Numbered from the stretch's first letter, positions 33,301 to 43,643 are shown. The stretch is 64,000 bases of DNA from Caecitellus pseudoparvulus (GCA_965644315.1 CBFFRQ010000043.1:496001-560000), one strand, 5' to 3'. Notes: generated from the sequence alone by a model not told the origin. Program-made: numbers and translations.

Positions 33301-36280
33301 TCTGGAGGCCGCCAGCGCCTTCACCCCCGACGCACTGTCCGTGGTGGGGCGCCTGTTTGGCCCCATGCCTGGCGCACCAGGTGTGCAGGGCAAGGCGGCC
33401 GAGGCACTCCTAGGCCACTTCGCCAGCGCGGGGGACGGCACCATGCCCGTTGGCAGCCCGCCCCCCACACCGCTGGCCCTGCGCCACGTCATGTCTTGCA
33501 TCTCCAACACTGTCCAAAGCATGGCGGAGGTGCCTGCTCCGCTGGATGCTCAGATCCTCTCCCTGGCCATCACGACCTGCGAGTGGGCCCTGCTGTGTCT
33601 GCTGTCCAACCCCCTGGCTGGCAGCGCATCTGCGCGTGCGACGCAGCGTAACCCTTGGGAGGGCTTCACCCTGCTGCCTTCCTCAGCCCTGGCCACGATG
33701 ACTGACCAGGAACGAGAAGCATACAACGCTGACCTGCAGTGCGCCAAGGACAAGGCGGCTCTCCGCGGCTACGCGACAGCCTGCTCGTGGCTGCTGCCCC
33801 GCACGCTGGCGCTGTACGTGGCCTGCTCCACCTTGGACATGCTGAGCTACCTCATTGACACGTGGGGCAGCAGCCTGGGGGACCACCTGACGGACCCCAT
33901 CACCACTTGGCGCCTCTTTCGTGTCCTGGCCCTGGGCGTGAATACGTATGAGCAGCAGGGCGCATCGGCGGTCCTGCACCGCTCTGTGGCCCCCGTCGCT
34001 TCTGCATTACTGGCTGCCGGAGGCGTCACGCCACTGGCGGGATCCGGGACGGCGCAGCCTGCCGCAGGTGGCAGTGGCGCGGCCGCTGGCCATGCTACTG
34101 CAGGTCTACGAGGGAAGCTGGACGCGTGCCCCGATCTGAGCACCGCAGTGGGGCAAGTGGCTGCCCTGGTGCAGAATGCCAGGGGTGTGGGGGTGAGCCT
34201 CATGCCCGCGCCCATGACCCCTGCCGACTACAATGCCGACCTGGGCTACGGCGCCAGCCTGTCGGAGGAGGAGACACGCATCGGGTCCGCTGAGGAGGAG
34301 GAGTCCGATTTGAAGGACTCCTCTGGGCTGCAGGAGATGCAGGAAGCGATGGAGAGTGCCACGGCGGCATGGGCTGACTCCCTGCCCTTCGCACCGGACA
34401 TGGATGACCAAGAAGTGATGGAGGTGGGCGAAGCGTCCGCTTCTTCCGGCTGGTTTGCCCTGGGGCACGGTTCCCTGCACTCCGGCTCCCTGGCTGTGCT
34501 GGGGAACATGCTGCGGCACGCCCCCCAGTGTTTCTCTCCCAGCGCCCTCCACGAGGCTGCCTGCAAACACCTCGACAACACCCTGGACAGCATCGCTCGC
34601 GCGTTAGTGCCCTCCATTGCCCAGGATGCGCCAGTGCCGCCGCTCGCAATGCGGTTCGTTGCCCGGACAGTGCGCCGCGCGCAAGCGCTGGTGACGGGGG
34701 AGAGCTCGTGGTTGAACAGCAACGTAGGCAGTACGGGTGTGGCGGAGCACATGCTGCTGCCCTGTGCCTCCGACACGCTTCCCCCCTGCCCACTAGCCTT
34801 GCTTATGGCTATCGGGCACATCCCGCCGCACTGCCTGCAGCCTGACAGCACAGACCTCCCTCTTGCCTGGCCTGCAGAGGATCCCACTGGAGCGAGTGGG
34901 GGTGAAAACGCCCCGGCCACCCCCCGCCTGCCTTGCTGCCCCCCTGGCACCCACTTGGACTTGGTGACTGCCCTCGCACGCGACATCGCCTCGACAGCCG
35001 CCCGGTCAAGCATTGCTTTCTCCCGCAAGGCGCTGGATATTGGGGAAGCCGGCGAAGTGCCGCTGCATGTGAACAGCATGTGGGCAGCTGCCATGGCAGT
35101 GCGGTCGTTGGGCAAGCAGCTGGCTGGCAGCGTCGTCCCAGCGGACTGGGCGGCAGCCATGCCACCACCCGGCACCCCAGGCTTCTACACCGAGGAGCGA
35201 GGTGACGGCACCGAATCTTTCCGTGTGTTTAGCCTGCCAGCAGCGCTCGTCCACGCGCTGCGCATGGGGGATCCGCGGTCGCCGGGTGCAACGGCGCTGG
35301 CTCAGGGGCACCACCCAGCCCTGCGCGTCATGCCGTACATCTGGAGTCCTGATCACGACCACATGGTGATGGATGGGTCCACTAGCTCTGACGCCCCCGT
35401 GGAGTTTTCAGAGGATGACCTGCAGCAGGTGCTGCTCGGCCCGCCTGGCATGCAGGCAGTGGAAGAGAGCCACGGACAGCTGGCGGCGCAGGGCCTGGCC
35501 ATGGTGCTCATGGAGGCCATGCACCACAGTGGCGGCAGTGTCCCTTCCGCAGAGGAGGCCAGCCAGATGGTACAGCATTGGATGTTGGCGCACGCGCTGC
35601 CAGAGCACAGCACAGGCACCCCGCCTGCAGAAGTCTGGCTGCGAACGCTGATTGTCTGCCAGCTGCCCTCAGCCCTGGAGAACACTGTGCAGGGTGTGGC
35701 TGCCCTGCTCCAGAGCACATTGGAGCCCAAGGCTGCTCCTAGCGCGCCCGTGCGTGCGCTGGTTCACAGCATCTGGCTGCCGTGGTGTGCGGCCGTTCGG
35801 TGCGCTCCCTTCGTAGATGCCATGGACGAGCGCCACGCTGCGCTGTCAGCTCTGCTGCACGCTGCATGCCTGGTACCCGACGTGTGCCTTCCTGAGGAGC
35901 TAGGGTTCACGTTTGCGCCTTCAAGCAGTGCCTCTGCCGAAGCTGCGCATGCAGGTGTGTCTGTGCAGATTGCGCGACTGCAGGCGCTGTTGTCTGCACT
36001 GGCACGAGCCCAACTCAAGGCGCTTCCACCAGCGCCCTGGCTCAGTGGCTCAAGGCGGCGAGCACGAGTGCCAGCAGAGAATGTGGCCAGCATTGCCAAG
36101 TTGGCGAGGCGTGCGTTGGGCAGTGTCAGGGCTGCCATTTTCAAGTGCGTGGACGACATGGTGGCTGAGGGGCGGGTTCCAGAGCCACTTGTAGGGAAGG
36201 CAAGGGACGCCGTGTGGGCTGCCATCATGGAAGCGATCCCTCCCCGCCTGCTCAAGGTCGCCGCAGCTTTGATTCTGTGA
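30397..36280 (+). CDS. Very large helical (HEAT/armadillo-like) protein of unknown function
   Basis: One uninterrupted frame of about 1960 residues from ATG 30397 (MAGAVQLTVMRLLQEVNPEL). Much of it is Leu/Ala-rich helix pairs typical of HEAT-like solenoids, for example HIRREAAIMLLDPFILELQE, SYRLRVAAVAATLNVALPG-like and VRSAAVLALQGLIPVLNGLL blocks. Near residues 560-640 there is a Pro-rich and very acidic segment (DEGDDAFDEDVPGGDEDAPP). Another acidic patch lies near 1290 (LSEEETRIGSAEEEESDLKD). The layout of helical repeats with internal acidic loops recalls importin-type or large scaffold proteins. I see no motif that settles this, and do not assign a function. Lack of introns over 5.9 kb stands out against the neighbouring genes. 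Confidence 0.7.
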
Positions 36281-36398
36281 AGAGCCATGCATTCAACCCA
36301 GCGCCTTGCCCCCTGCCAGCGTCACCGTGCCTGAGTTCTCAACAAGGAAATGCGGGTTTCCAGGCCCACAGCTGAAGGTAGCTGAGCAGGCGACACGA
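36281..36398. other. Short convergent intergenic gap
   Basis: 118 bases between the stops of the helical protein and the GT64 gene. It contains CCATGCATT at 36285-36293, a variant of the recurrent 3' motif, just after the plus-strand stop. Confidence 0.35.
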
Positions 36399-38432
36399 TC
36401 AAGGCGGTGGACGTGGATAGGCACCGCCGGTGGACTTGAGTACCACGGTGTTGGTAAGCAGGCCAGGTGACTCCTGCCCCATCAGCTTGCTCATGTCCGC
36501 CAAGCACTTCGAGCGGGTCGTCATGGCCCCTGGCTTGGTGAACTGGCCTGATGAATCAGGGGAAATCCGACGGTACGGCGCATCCAGCCACATGCTGGCG
36601 TGGCCGCTCTCGGCTGCAACGACAAAAGCGAAGCCGATGTCGTCACACTGGAACACGCGGTCCACGTATTCCCACAGCTCGTCGTAGTGGGAAGCGTACT
36701 GCACGGCATAATGCACATGGAACAACGAAGCGCCGACCAGGGCAAAGTTGAAAGCTTTCTGCTCTTTGTGCACTGATCCATGGAAGTACGTCCACTGCTG
36801 TGCCTCATCCTGCACGCCTGCACGGGCAATGAAGCCCAGGTGGCGCTGCGGCGAAGCGAGGTGGCTCCACACAGCGTCGCGGACAGCCTCCGCTGCAAAG
36901 AGCATGTCGTCATCCATGAGCATGATACTGGATGTTCGCACGCCTTGCAGGAGGTACTGCGGACTGAATCTGTTTTTCCAAGCGTTGCGCTCAGCCACGA
37001 TGGATGTGATCGGCTTCCAGGCAGGGCACTCCGGGAAGGCAGTCACAGGCAAGGGCGGGGAGTCCACATCATTGGAAATTATGAGCACTCCAAGCACTTC
37101 AGGGAGAGAGCAATATCGCTGTACCATTCGTGCCACCAGTTTGGGGCGCTTGTACGTCATAGTGACCAGCGTCACGCCTTGTCCCAGAGCAAGGCGCACC
37201 TTCTGTTCAGCTTCGGAGGGCGCCAGTGCCTCCTCCCCCGCATGGGGAGTCAACGGCAGAGGGCCAACTGGGCTAGCAAATAATGAAACCCCATCGGACA
37301 CCTGTGGCTTGTTCTCAGTCGCGGCTAGTAGGCAAGCAGCATGCTTTGGCAGCAGCTGTGCGCCCCACACGTCTTGGAGTTGGCGGGACATGAGAGCCGC
37401 ATCCGACAGAACACTCACCCCCGCCAATGGCCGCACAGCAGCTTTGTTTTCCAGCATTCGCTCCACCCAGCTCGTTCTCCAGCTGTGCGGTGGCACATGC
37501 CGGGAATCTGGGAGCCGCCAACCTGTTCTCGCGATGAGGGGCAGCTGGGACAGTATCGAAGCGTTGTTCAGGCACGCCTGCGGGGCCTCAGCAACGCCCT
37601 GTATAGCTGGAGCTCCCTCGCTTATGCGATGTCCGACGGCAAACATCTGTTTGTGGTCGCTGGCGCGCTTGGCCCCTGCAAGCGAGCTCTTTTCCTGGGC
37701 GGGCAGGGCCTTCAGCAGGGCTTGCTCAGCGACGCCATGAGTTTGATCAGGGCGGCTCAGAGAAGGAAGTGACAGCACCCATGCTGCCCTTGACGTACTC
37801 TGCACGACCTCGTGCAGGAACGCTCCTGGGTACAACTCCGTGTGCTCCGCCCAGCCAGCACGAACCATGTGAACGTCTACATGTCGTGCAGCGGCTGGAT
37901 GGGATGTCAGGACGTGCTTGAGCCTGAGAAGAGACCAGTCACTGGTATCTGCAAGAGCAACCCACGTAGCTGGTCCACCCCACGAAGCTACCGTCCGCAT
38001 GACCCGCTCTGCATCTGACAGCTTGCTGTGGATGCCTAGCCGGAGCTTTGCTTCACCGCCACCGCTACAATGGACGTCTCGCACCAAATGCACGACAAGT
38101 TCACGATTTCCCACAGAAATCAGGTGAAGGGATTCGTTTTCTGCCTTGTTGCGTCCCACAGGGACGAAGGGCTGATTCCCTGGTGCGCATCTCCATGCCT
38201 CCTTCACCGGAGATGCATCCGTCAGATCGCGACAAGGCGCTTGAAGGCTGCCGCGCAGGCGGGCTGAAGAAAGAAGCCCCGTGCTAACAAGAGTCATTGC
38301 CCCGAGGAGAAAAGCGCCAAGGGCGATACTGGGCGACGATAGGAGGCTTCGGGTTCGTGGTGAACACCCAATTCCGCAGAGAGGCTGGAGTTTTCTCCAC
38401 CTCCAGCACCACGCCCGGGGAGAGTTCAGCAT
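36399..38432 (-). CDS. Exostosin-type GT64 glycosyltransferase with a decayed GT49-like N-terminal domain
   Basis: Single exon from ATG 38432, 677 residues. A signal anchor lies at about 34-55 (SIALGAFLLGAMTLVSTGLL). Residues 415-660 are a GT64 domain: GVTLVTMTYKRPKLVARMV, ERNAWKNRFSP, the metal motif SSIMLMDDDMLF (DDD 507-509), FNFALVGASLFH, and CDDIGFAFVVAAESGH (596 on), the expected catalytic Asp region. Family members (EXT/EXTL2) transfer GlcNAc or GalNAc to glycosaminoglycan-type primers in ER/Golgi. Residues 125-375 follow the GT49 protein at 48120-50721 block by block: ASWGGPATWVALA, VDVHMVRAGW, LYPGAFLHEVVQ, AAWVLSLPSLS and SWRTSWVERML. The GT49 Asp-x-Asp site is replaced by Leu-Pro-Ser-Leu. 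So the front domain looks inactive and the back domain active. Confidence 0.85.
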   Translation of the reverse strand: MLNSPRAWCWRWRKLQPLCGIGCSPRTRSLLSSPSIALGAFLLGAMTLVSTGLLSSARLRGSLQAPCRDLTDASPVKEAWRCAPGNQPFVPVGRNKAENESLHLISVGNRELVVHLVRDVHCSGGGEAKLRLGIHSKLSDAERVMRTVASWGGPATWVALADTSDWSLLRLKHVLTSHPAAARHVDVHMVRAGWAEHTELYPGAFLHEVVQSTSRAAWVLSLPSLSRPDQTHGVAEQALLKALPAQEKSSLAGAKRASDHKQMFAVGHRISEGAPAIQGVAEAPQACLNNASILSQLPLIARTGWRLPDSRHVPPHSWRTSWVERMLENKAAVRPLAGVSVLSDAALMSRQLQDVWGAQLLPKHAACLLAATENKPQVSDGVSLFASPVGPLPLTPHAGEEALAPSEAEQKVRLALGQGVTLVTMTYKRPKLVARMVQRYCSLPEVLGVLIISNDVDSPPLPVTAFPECPAWKPITSIVAERNAWKNRFSPQYLLQGVRTSSIMLMDDDMLFAAEAVRDAVWSHLASPQRHLGFIARAGVQDEAQQWTYFHGSVHKEQKAFNFALVGASLFHVHYAVQYASHYDELWEYVDRVFQCDDIGFAFVVAAESGHASMWLDAPYRRISPDSSGQFTKPGAMTTRSKCLADMSKLMGQESPGLLTNTVVLKSTGGAYPRPPP

Positions 38433-38702
38433 GGCGGGTTAAAGAAGGTAAACAGAACAGTCTTCCGAATAGCTGAGCACCCCCCGCTGTTTCCTCCCAT
38501 GCGGATGCTTGCCTTGTTGGAAGGTGTGCAAGGTGCGCTGCGCAGAGCAGTTACTCAAAAACCTGAGTCAACACAAGCAGGAGCTGGTGCAGAGCAGCCA
38601 GGCAGTCCAGCAAGCGAGACAGAGACACGCTTGTTTGCACCCCTCATTCATTGACTGAATTGAGCACACGCACATTGACGATTTTGCTGAGAAGCAAGTG
38701 GC
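38433..38702. other. Intergenic, nothing recognised
   Basis: 270 bases between the GT64 start and the stop of the next minus-strand gene. No coding exon is seen. It must hold the 3' end of one gene and the promoter of the other. Confidence 0.3.
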
Positions 38703-41700
38703 TCAAGCCGCTTCACTGGCCTTCTGGAGCACCACAACCGTGAAGGCTGCAGCATCAAGGAGGCTGAAGTGCGACCTAGACTCCTTCACAGCCATGCCCT
38801 GGGGGCCACTCTGGAGAACCTGGAGCAGGGCAGAGCCTGACTGTATGAAGGAGCGCGGGGACGACGGGTCCTCACTCGAGCGCTTGTGTGTTGAGGGGTT
38901 CTCCACACACTCGAGCAGGTCGGCAAGGTCCTCAGGCCTGACAGCAGCGCTGGAACCAGAAGTTTCTGGAAGAAGAGGAAGGGAGGAAACAAGAATGCCC
39001 CCCGGGGCGATGCTGCCCAGAACCTGCGCCAGAACGGTGCAGTGCAGCGACCCCGCGGTGTCGCCCCACATGAAGGTGCCGACCCTCACAGACGCGAGAG
39101 AGGGAGGCACCTGCACGAGCTCCTCTGAAGGCGCGGACAGTGCCTGCTTTGACGCCTGCCCGTGGCCAGAGCGGAGCCGCGGGGTGCCTGCCGAGCCACG
39201 GTCAAGCTGCGGGGGTAACGTGGCCACAGGGCGCTCGAGTTGGGCAGACCAGCCCAGACCCCCCCAACCTACGGCATCCACATCAAATACCCTCACAGCT
39301 TGGACCTGTGAGGGTTGTTCTTTAGCATGTGAGCCGCCTAGGACAGGCAGGAGCAGGCGCAGGCGCTGTGCCAACATGCCACCGCTGACGCTGGCACTGG
39401 CAGACGTTTGGGGCGTGCCAAGCGACGCTCCGCGCGAAAACACTGCGATCTCCACGCCACCCATGACGTTGGGGGTGGTGGATGCCATGGACGCAAAAAG
39501 GGCGTCTTGAGCCGCCACCAGCACGGCCCAAGACCGCTCCTCCAAATCCAGCGAGTCCGTTGCATGAGCAAGAGAAGCCAGGTTTGGCGGCCGCGCAGAC
39601 AACAACGCCACGCTGTCCACCCACCTCTGGGAGTCGGCAGGCAGCTGGCGGGCCGTCTCAGGGTGTTCCACCAACCCGGGCATGTAGCCACATGCCCGCA
39701 GCACATCTGTGTTGAGGCTGGTGTTGGCAGGCAGGGTGGGAGGCGGGCCCCACACCACGCCGGGGCCTGCCACAGTTGCTGCAACAGCAGGGTGCAGGGG
39801 CAACGCAGCGAAGGTCTTGCCCCGGGTGAGCAGGAAGGAGTTTGCGGGGCCCAGGGGAGACCAGAGCCCGCGCCCTGCAGCCAGCATGGCGCATGTCGAG
39901 ATGGCGGTCAATGGCACGGCCGGGTGAGTCCAGCTGGTGTAGGCAGTGAGTCCACCAACTGCCCTCGCGGCAGCCGCGGCGAAGGGCGGCAGCAGCCGCT
40001 GGCTGTGTGTGTGGGACACAGGGGCCACCCCCGTCGAGGTGCCAGGCGGCAGGAAGCCGGGTGCCACAGCTCGCAAGAGAGACGTCAGCTGGTGTCCTGC
40101 CAGCTGCCCCCTGGAGAAGTGGGCACACAGGGGGGGGACACACAGGGGGGCAGTGGCCTGGGTTGGCAGGGCTGTCTGGGCCTGGACGAGCCAGGCGGGG
40201 GCTTGGGGAGCGTGGGTGATCCACGTTGTGGTTTGAATCACCCGCGTCTGCACAGCTGCGCCAGCGCTGATGGACTGGCGCCAGATGGTGTCCTCTGCCG
40301 GCACGGGCAGCTGGAGGAGCCAGTCTGTGGGGTGTGCAAGCACCACCAGCGGCACGCCTTGGCGAGATGCGGCGACAGACAGCCACACGTCGGCCATGTT
40401 GGGCGCCAAGAAGTCATCCAGGGAGATGCTCAGGACGGGGGGTGTCGTGATGCGCATGGCTGCCACGCCGGTGCCGACAGCTTGGACCGGCACGTCCAGG
40501 GGCAGGGAGTCCAGCACCCTGGCATTGAAGACCCTGGCGGTGCGGTAGGGGCCAGGTGTGCGTCGGAACGTTCCACCGTGCATGGAGGTGACGGCAGTCC
40601 CACCGTACCGCAGTTGCCCGTACAGACTGCGCCTTGCATAGTTCGGCGCGTACCAGACGTCGTCATCTGCAGTGAAGTACCACGATTCTTGAGAGGCACT
40701 GCCCAGCCCATAGAACTTCCCGGCGTCGCCCAGGTCTCCGTGTGGCGTGCTGGAGTCCAAGACCGGGTGCAGCCACGCTGCTCCCTGCAAGAACCGTGGC
40801 ACGGCACCATAGCCATTCAAGTACACAGTCAGTTGGTCCACTTGGCCAGCCAGGGATGCCACTGCATGTTTGAGCTGCCCCACCCGGCGAGGCTGCGACG
40901 CCATGCCAACATGGATGGGGCCGGCCGCGGCGCCACACAGCACGGCGGCGGCCGTGCCGTCCACAAACGGCTGTGAGGCGAGCTGCTGCTCGACAGATCG
41001 TGTGACAGCAACCTGCAGAGTCTGGGGTGGAAGGTGCTGCACTGCGCACACCAAAGCAGCATCCAGGGGAGGGCGTACCACAGGCAGGCCGGCGATTTGA
41101 GACTGACGGCGAAGGTTGGTGTACGTGACTTTGGCCTGGTCTGGGCCGACCCCCGGACCACCTGTCATGCGGGGGGGGTACTGGAATCCACATGCCTCGC
41201 CGAACCGCCGGCCCAGCACAAACCCGCCGTGCCGTGCGAGCAAGTCCCAGTCCTCCTGCACAGCGGCGGGGGATACCTCCATGCTCGGTAGCCCTGGAGG
41301 GGAAAGGAGGGACCTTGCAGAGCTTGGGATGCCCGCAAGCGGCTCAGCAGCCAGAGGCATCACCCCTATCCCCACCTCTGTCCAAGCAGTGCTGTGTATG
41401 CTGCCTGCTGGGCTGCGGATGTGGCTGGGGCGAACCGCCTGCTGAGCCTTCGCTTGCGCCAGCAACCACGAATCCCTAGCTCTGGAGAGGAAAATGTCAG
41501 CAGGGCGTACGAGGTCTGGCACGACTACCAAAGCTGCAGCTGACTCCTCCACCTCCAGTGCTTGCATGGCTGCATGCAGCGCCCAGGCTGCTGCAGACAC
41601 AGAGGGAGCCGCACCGCCCGCCCCGCCCGCTCCGGCGCTTGCAGGCTCGCGAGCGAGCTCGGGGGCACAGATGTAACCCCATCCCAGAGATCGCACCCAC

Positions 41701-42575
41701 TCCCCGACGCGGTCTGCCTTGTGGGAGTCCAGGAGGGCTGCCAGCTGCTCCAAGCCACTGACGGTTCCATGCGAGGCGTGGTCAGGTCGCTGCGGCACGG
41801 CAGGCTCTTTGCACGCAGCTGAACGCGGCTGTGCCACCGTATCCAGCACCGTAACTGAATGTATGGTGTGCGGGGAGTACAGCACTTCTGCCTCAACATC
41901 CCTCAACAGGCGAACAGTGGTGTCAGGGTCACGCTGGGTGCGCACAACGACGAGCGAAACGCCCCATGCACCCTCCGCTGCCGCCACCAGGCTGCGCTGC
42001 CTTGCAATGTGCTCATGCACTCGCTGAGAGAAGTCGCCCAGGTGGGCATACTGCCAAGCACTCTGCTCCGCCATGGCCTGCTCGTAAGCCACGACAGGGG
42101 TGGCGTGCAGCGTGTCGCCGGGCTGCACTGCCCACCCAAATGATGTGACAATCACTGCTCTGACCAAGTCCTGCACGGCTCCGCCAACAGCAATGTCCAG
42201 AAGTATTAGCACAATGGCGAAGAAGGCGCATGGCACCGCCACTTTCTGCCACGTCCGCTTCCCAGGACCCCGTGGCTGGCGCAAAGTGCTGCCTCGACTG
42301 CCGGCACCAAGCTCAGGGCTGCTTGCAGGAGCCGGACCCGGCCGCCCCCGATACCGCATGTGACCATGTTGCATGCACGTGTGTGCACCAGGGCCTTCCA
42401 TCAGCCGCGCAGTGTGTTGCGGGACTGCGGCGTGGGTGAAAGTGCTGATGGACGGGCGGGGCCGAATTCCGCAAGCATGTCCCCGCGCCCCCGGGTGGCT
42501 GCAGAAGGTCGCCGGACACCGTGCGGGAGAGAGGCCTTGGTGTGGAGAATGGCAAGGGGGCTGCTTGTCATCCAT
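38703..42575 (-). CDS. Large type II membrane protein with bacterial-like GT-A glycosyltransferase domain
   Basis: Single frame of 1290 residues from ATG 42575; Met 59 (42401) is an alternative start closer to the anchor. The membrane span is at about 112-131 (VAVPCAFFAIVLILLDIAVG). Residues 550-770 look like a GT-A enzyme found mainly in bacterial capsule loci: IHVGMASQPRRVGQLKHAV, QVDQLTVYLNGYGAVP, HGDLGDAGKFYGL and the metal motif YFTADDDVWYAP (DDD 637-639). Residues 205-500 parallel the GT13 protein of this window in block order: VVVRTQRDPDTTVRLLRDV, then WALHAAMQALEVEESAAALV with VVPDLVRPADIF where GT13 has ESD, then QEDWDLLARHG. That front domain probably lacks activity. Residues 850-1290 are unassigned, with a Rossmann-like strand GGILVSSLPLLP near the end. 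The acceptor is unknown. Confidence 0.7.
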   Translation of the reverse strand: MDDKQPPCHSPHQGLSPARCPATFCSHPGARGHACGIRPRPSISTFTHAAVPQHTARLMEGPGAHTCMQHGHMRYRGRPGPAPASSPELGAGSRGSTLRQPRGPGKRTWQKVAVPCAFFAIVLILLDIAVGGAVQDLVRAVIVTSFGWAVQPGDTLHATPVVAYEQAMAEQSAWQYAHLGDFSQRVHEHIARQRSLVAAAEGAWGVSLVVVRTQRDPDTTVRLLRDVEAEVLYSPHTIHSVTVLDTVAQPRSAACKEPAVPQRPDHASHGTVSGLEQLAALLDSHKADRVGEWVRSLGWGYICAPELAREPASAGAGGAGGAAPSVSAAAWALHAAMQALEVEESAAALVVVPDLVRPADIFLSRARDSWLLAQAKAQQAVRPSHIRSPAGSIHSTAWTEVGIGVMPLAAEPLAGIPSSARSLLSPPGLPSMEVSPAAVQEDWDLLARHGGFVLGRRFGEACGFQYPPRMTGGPGVGPDQAKVTYTNLRRQSQIAGLPVVRPPLDAALVCAVQHLPPQTLQVAVTRSVEQQLASQPFVDGTAAAVLCGAAAGPIHVGMASQPRRVGQLKHAVASLAGQVDQLTVYLNGYGAVPRFLQGAAWLHPVLDSSTPHGDLGDAGKFYGLGSASQESWYFTADDDVWYAPNYARRSLYGQLRYGGTAVTSMHGGTFRRTPGPYRTARVFNARVLDSLPLDVPVQAVGTGVAAMRITTPPVLSISLDDFLAPNMADVWLSVAASRQGVPLVVLAHPTDWLLQLPVPAEDTIWRQSISAGAAVQTRVIQTTTWITHAPQAPAWLVQAQTALPTQATAPLCVPPLCAHFSRGQLAGHQLTSLLRAVAPGFLPPGTSTGVAPVSHTHSQRLLPPFAAAAARAVGGLTAYTSWTHPAVPLTAISTCAMLAAGRGLWSPLGPANSFLLTRGKTFAALPLHPAVAATVAGPGVVWGPPPTLPANTSLNTDVLRACGYMPGLVEHPETARQLPADSQRWVDSVALLSARPPNLASLAHATDSLDLEERSWAVLVAAQDALFASMASTTPNVMGGVEIAVFSRGASLGTPQTSASASVSGGMLAQRLRLLLPVLGGSHAKEQPSQVQAVRVFDVDAVGWGGLGWSAQLERPVATLPPQLDRGSAGTPRLRSGHGQASKQALSAPSEELVQVPPSLASVRVGTFMWGDTAGSLHCTVLAQVLGSIAPGGILVSSLPLLPETSGSSAAVRPEDLADLLECVENPSTHKRSSEDPSSPRSFIQSGSALLQVLQSGPQGMAVKESRSHFSLLDAAAFTVVVLQKASEAA

Positions 42576-42605
42576 TGATGAGAATCGTGCCCCGCACGCG
42601 AGAAT

Positions 42606-42851
42606 TTATTGAGGAGTGGCCCATGCTTCCGGGCGCACGTCAGCGACAAGGTTCGTGACGGGCTCCACAACGTTTGCAAGCCGCAGCGCTGTGCCTAGGA
42701 GGTGGAGTTCATGCCACGCGGTGTTTGGAAGATCAAATTCACTAGGTTCAGATTCATGCGCACCCCCAGCTTCCAGCGCTGCTTCATTGAAGTTCCACAG
42801 GCATGGTTGAGCTGCTTTGCCACCACTCACGAAGCCCAGCTGAACCCACAT
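42606..42851 (-). CDS. Small hypothetical protein, possibly the last exon of a larger gene
   Basis: An 81-residue frame from ATG 42851 ends in TAA at 42606. The sequence CAATAAA overlaps the stop codon and would serve as a polyadenylation signal. The composition looks coding: LWNFNEAALEAGGAHESEPS, then EFDLPNTAWHELHLLGTALR and LANVVEPVTNLVADVRPEAW. It matches no family I know. It runs opposite to MsrB, whose start lies 70 nt away, so if real it shares that promoter region. A longer form through additional exons would overlap MsrB exon 1 on the other strand. Low confidence. Confidence 0.3.
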   Translation of the reverse strand: MWVQLGFVSGGKAAQPCLWNFNEAALEAGGAHESEPSEFDLPNTAWHELHLLGTALRLANVVEPVTNLVADVRPEAWATPQ

Positions 42852-42921
42852 CAAAATGGACAAATTCCACCACGCACTCAACTCACACCCACATGGCACA
42901 CCCAATGTAGCCGCAGGCTTC

Positions 42922-43642
42922 ATGATTCGACGCACACTTTCCCTTGCTGCAGCTGCTGCCAGTGTTATGGGCAGCAGTGCTTCTCGACAGGCAAGCTCCC
43001 ATTCCGCACACACCGTTGCCAAGATGGCGGCCACGAGCGGCTCGGAAGTCAGCAAGCTGGGGTATGACGTCACGCCAATGACGGCAGAGCAGCTGTCAGA
43101 AGCAGCCAAGCAGCTGTCCACAAAGGAGGAGTCCATCGTGCGTGGCATGGCACTTGCAAGCGAAGGAGCGAACCAGAGAACCCATGAAACGCCCGCCACC
43201 CTCACGCGCAGCTGGTGAAGGGAGGCACGGAGCGAGCCTTCACCGGAGAGTACTATGACCACAAGGAGGATGGCGTGTACGTCTCCGCCTTGACTGGCTT
43301 GCCGCTCTTTGACTCCAAGACGAAGTTCGTACGTGGCGGCGGTGCTCGCGGAATCCGTGCCCGCTGCACCCCGCCATTGTGGTCTCTGCGCAGGACTCTG
43401 GCTCGGGCTGGCCCAGCTTCACCGCGCCCATTGACGAGAAGCATGTGACAGAGCACAGGGATGTCAGCCACGGCATGGTGCGCACGGAAGTGCGAGACGC
43501 GAAGGCGGGCGAGGCTGGCCACCTGGGGCATGTCTTCGATGACGGCCCTGGCGGCAAGCCTCGCTACTGCATCAACTCAGCAGCGCTGCGCTTCGTCCCT
43601 CGAAAGGAATTCGAAGCCTCCAAGGCGCCCTCCAAGGAGTAG
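42922..43642 (+). CDS. MSRB: Methionine-R-sulfoxide reductase B, single-cysteine form
   Basis: Exons 42922-43137, 43212-43328 and 43394-43642 join in phase, giving 193 residues. The N-terminus ([20 protein letters not shown]) looks like an organelle-targeting peptide. Family landmarks are [61 protein letters not shown] and the catalytic [11 protein letters not shown]. MsrB reduces the R-form of methionine sulfoxide in proteins using thioredoxin. Both zinc CxxC pairs are missing (YVSALTG instead of YxCxxCG, and DAKAG in the second). The catalytic Cys is the only cysteine in the whole predicted protein, so no resolving Cys is present. Its stop lies 14 nt from the convergent DNPH1 stop. Confidence 0.92.
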
Positions 43643-43643
43643 G

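Noticed and set aside
42702-43067. Plus-strand frame upstream of and overlapping MsrB exon 1
   Set aside because: It is in a different frame from MsrB, Cys/His/Gln-rich and without motif; likely leader sequence of MsrB.
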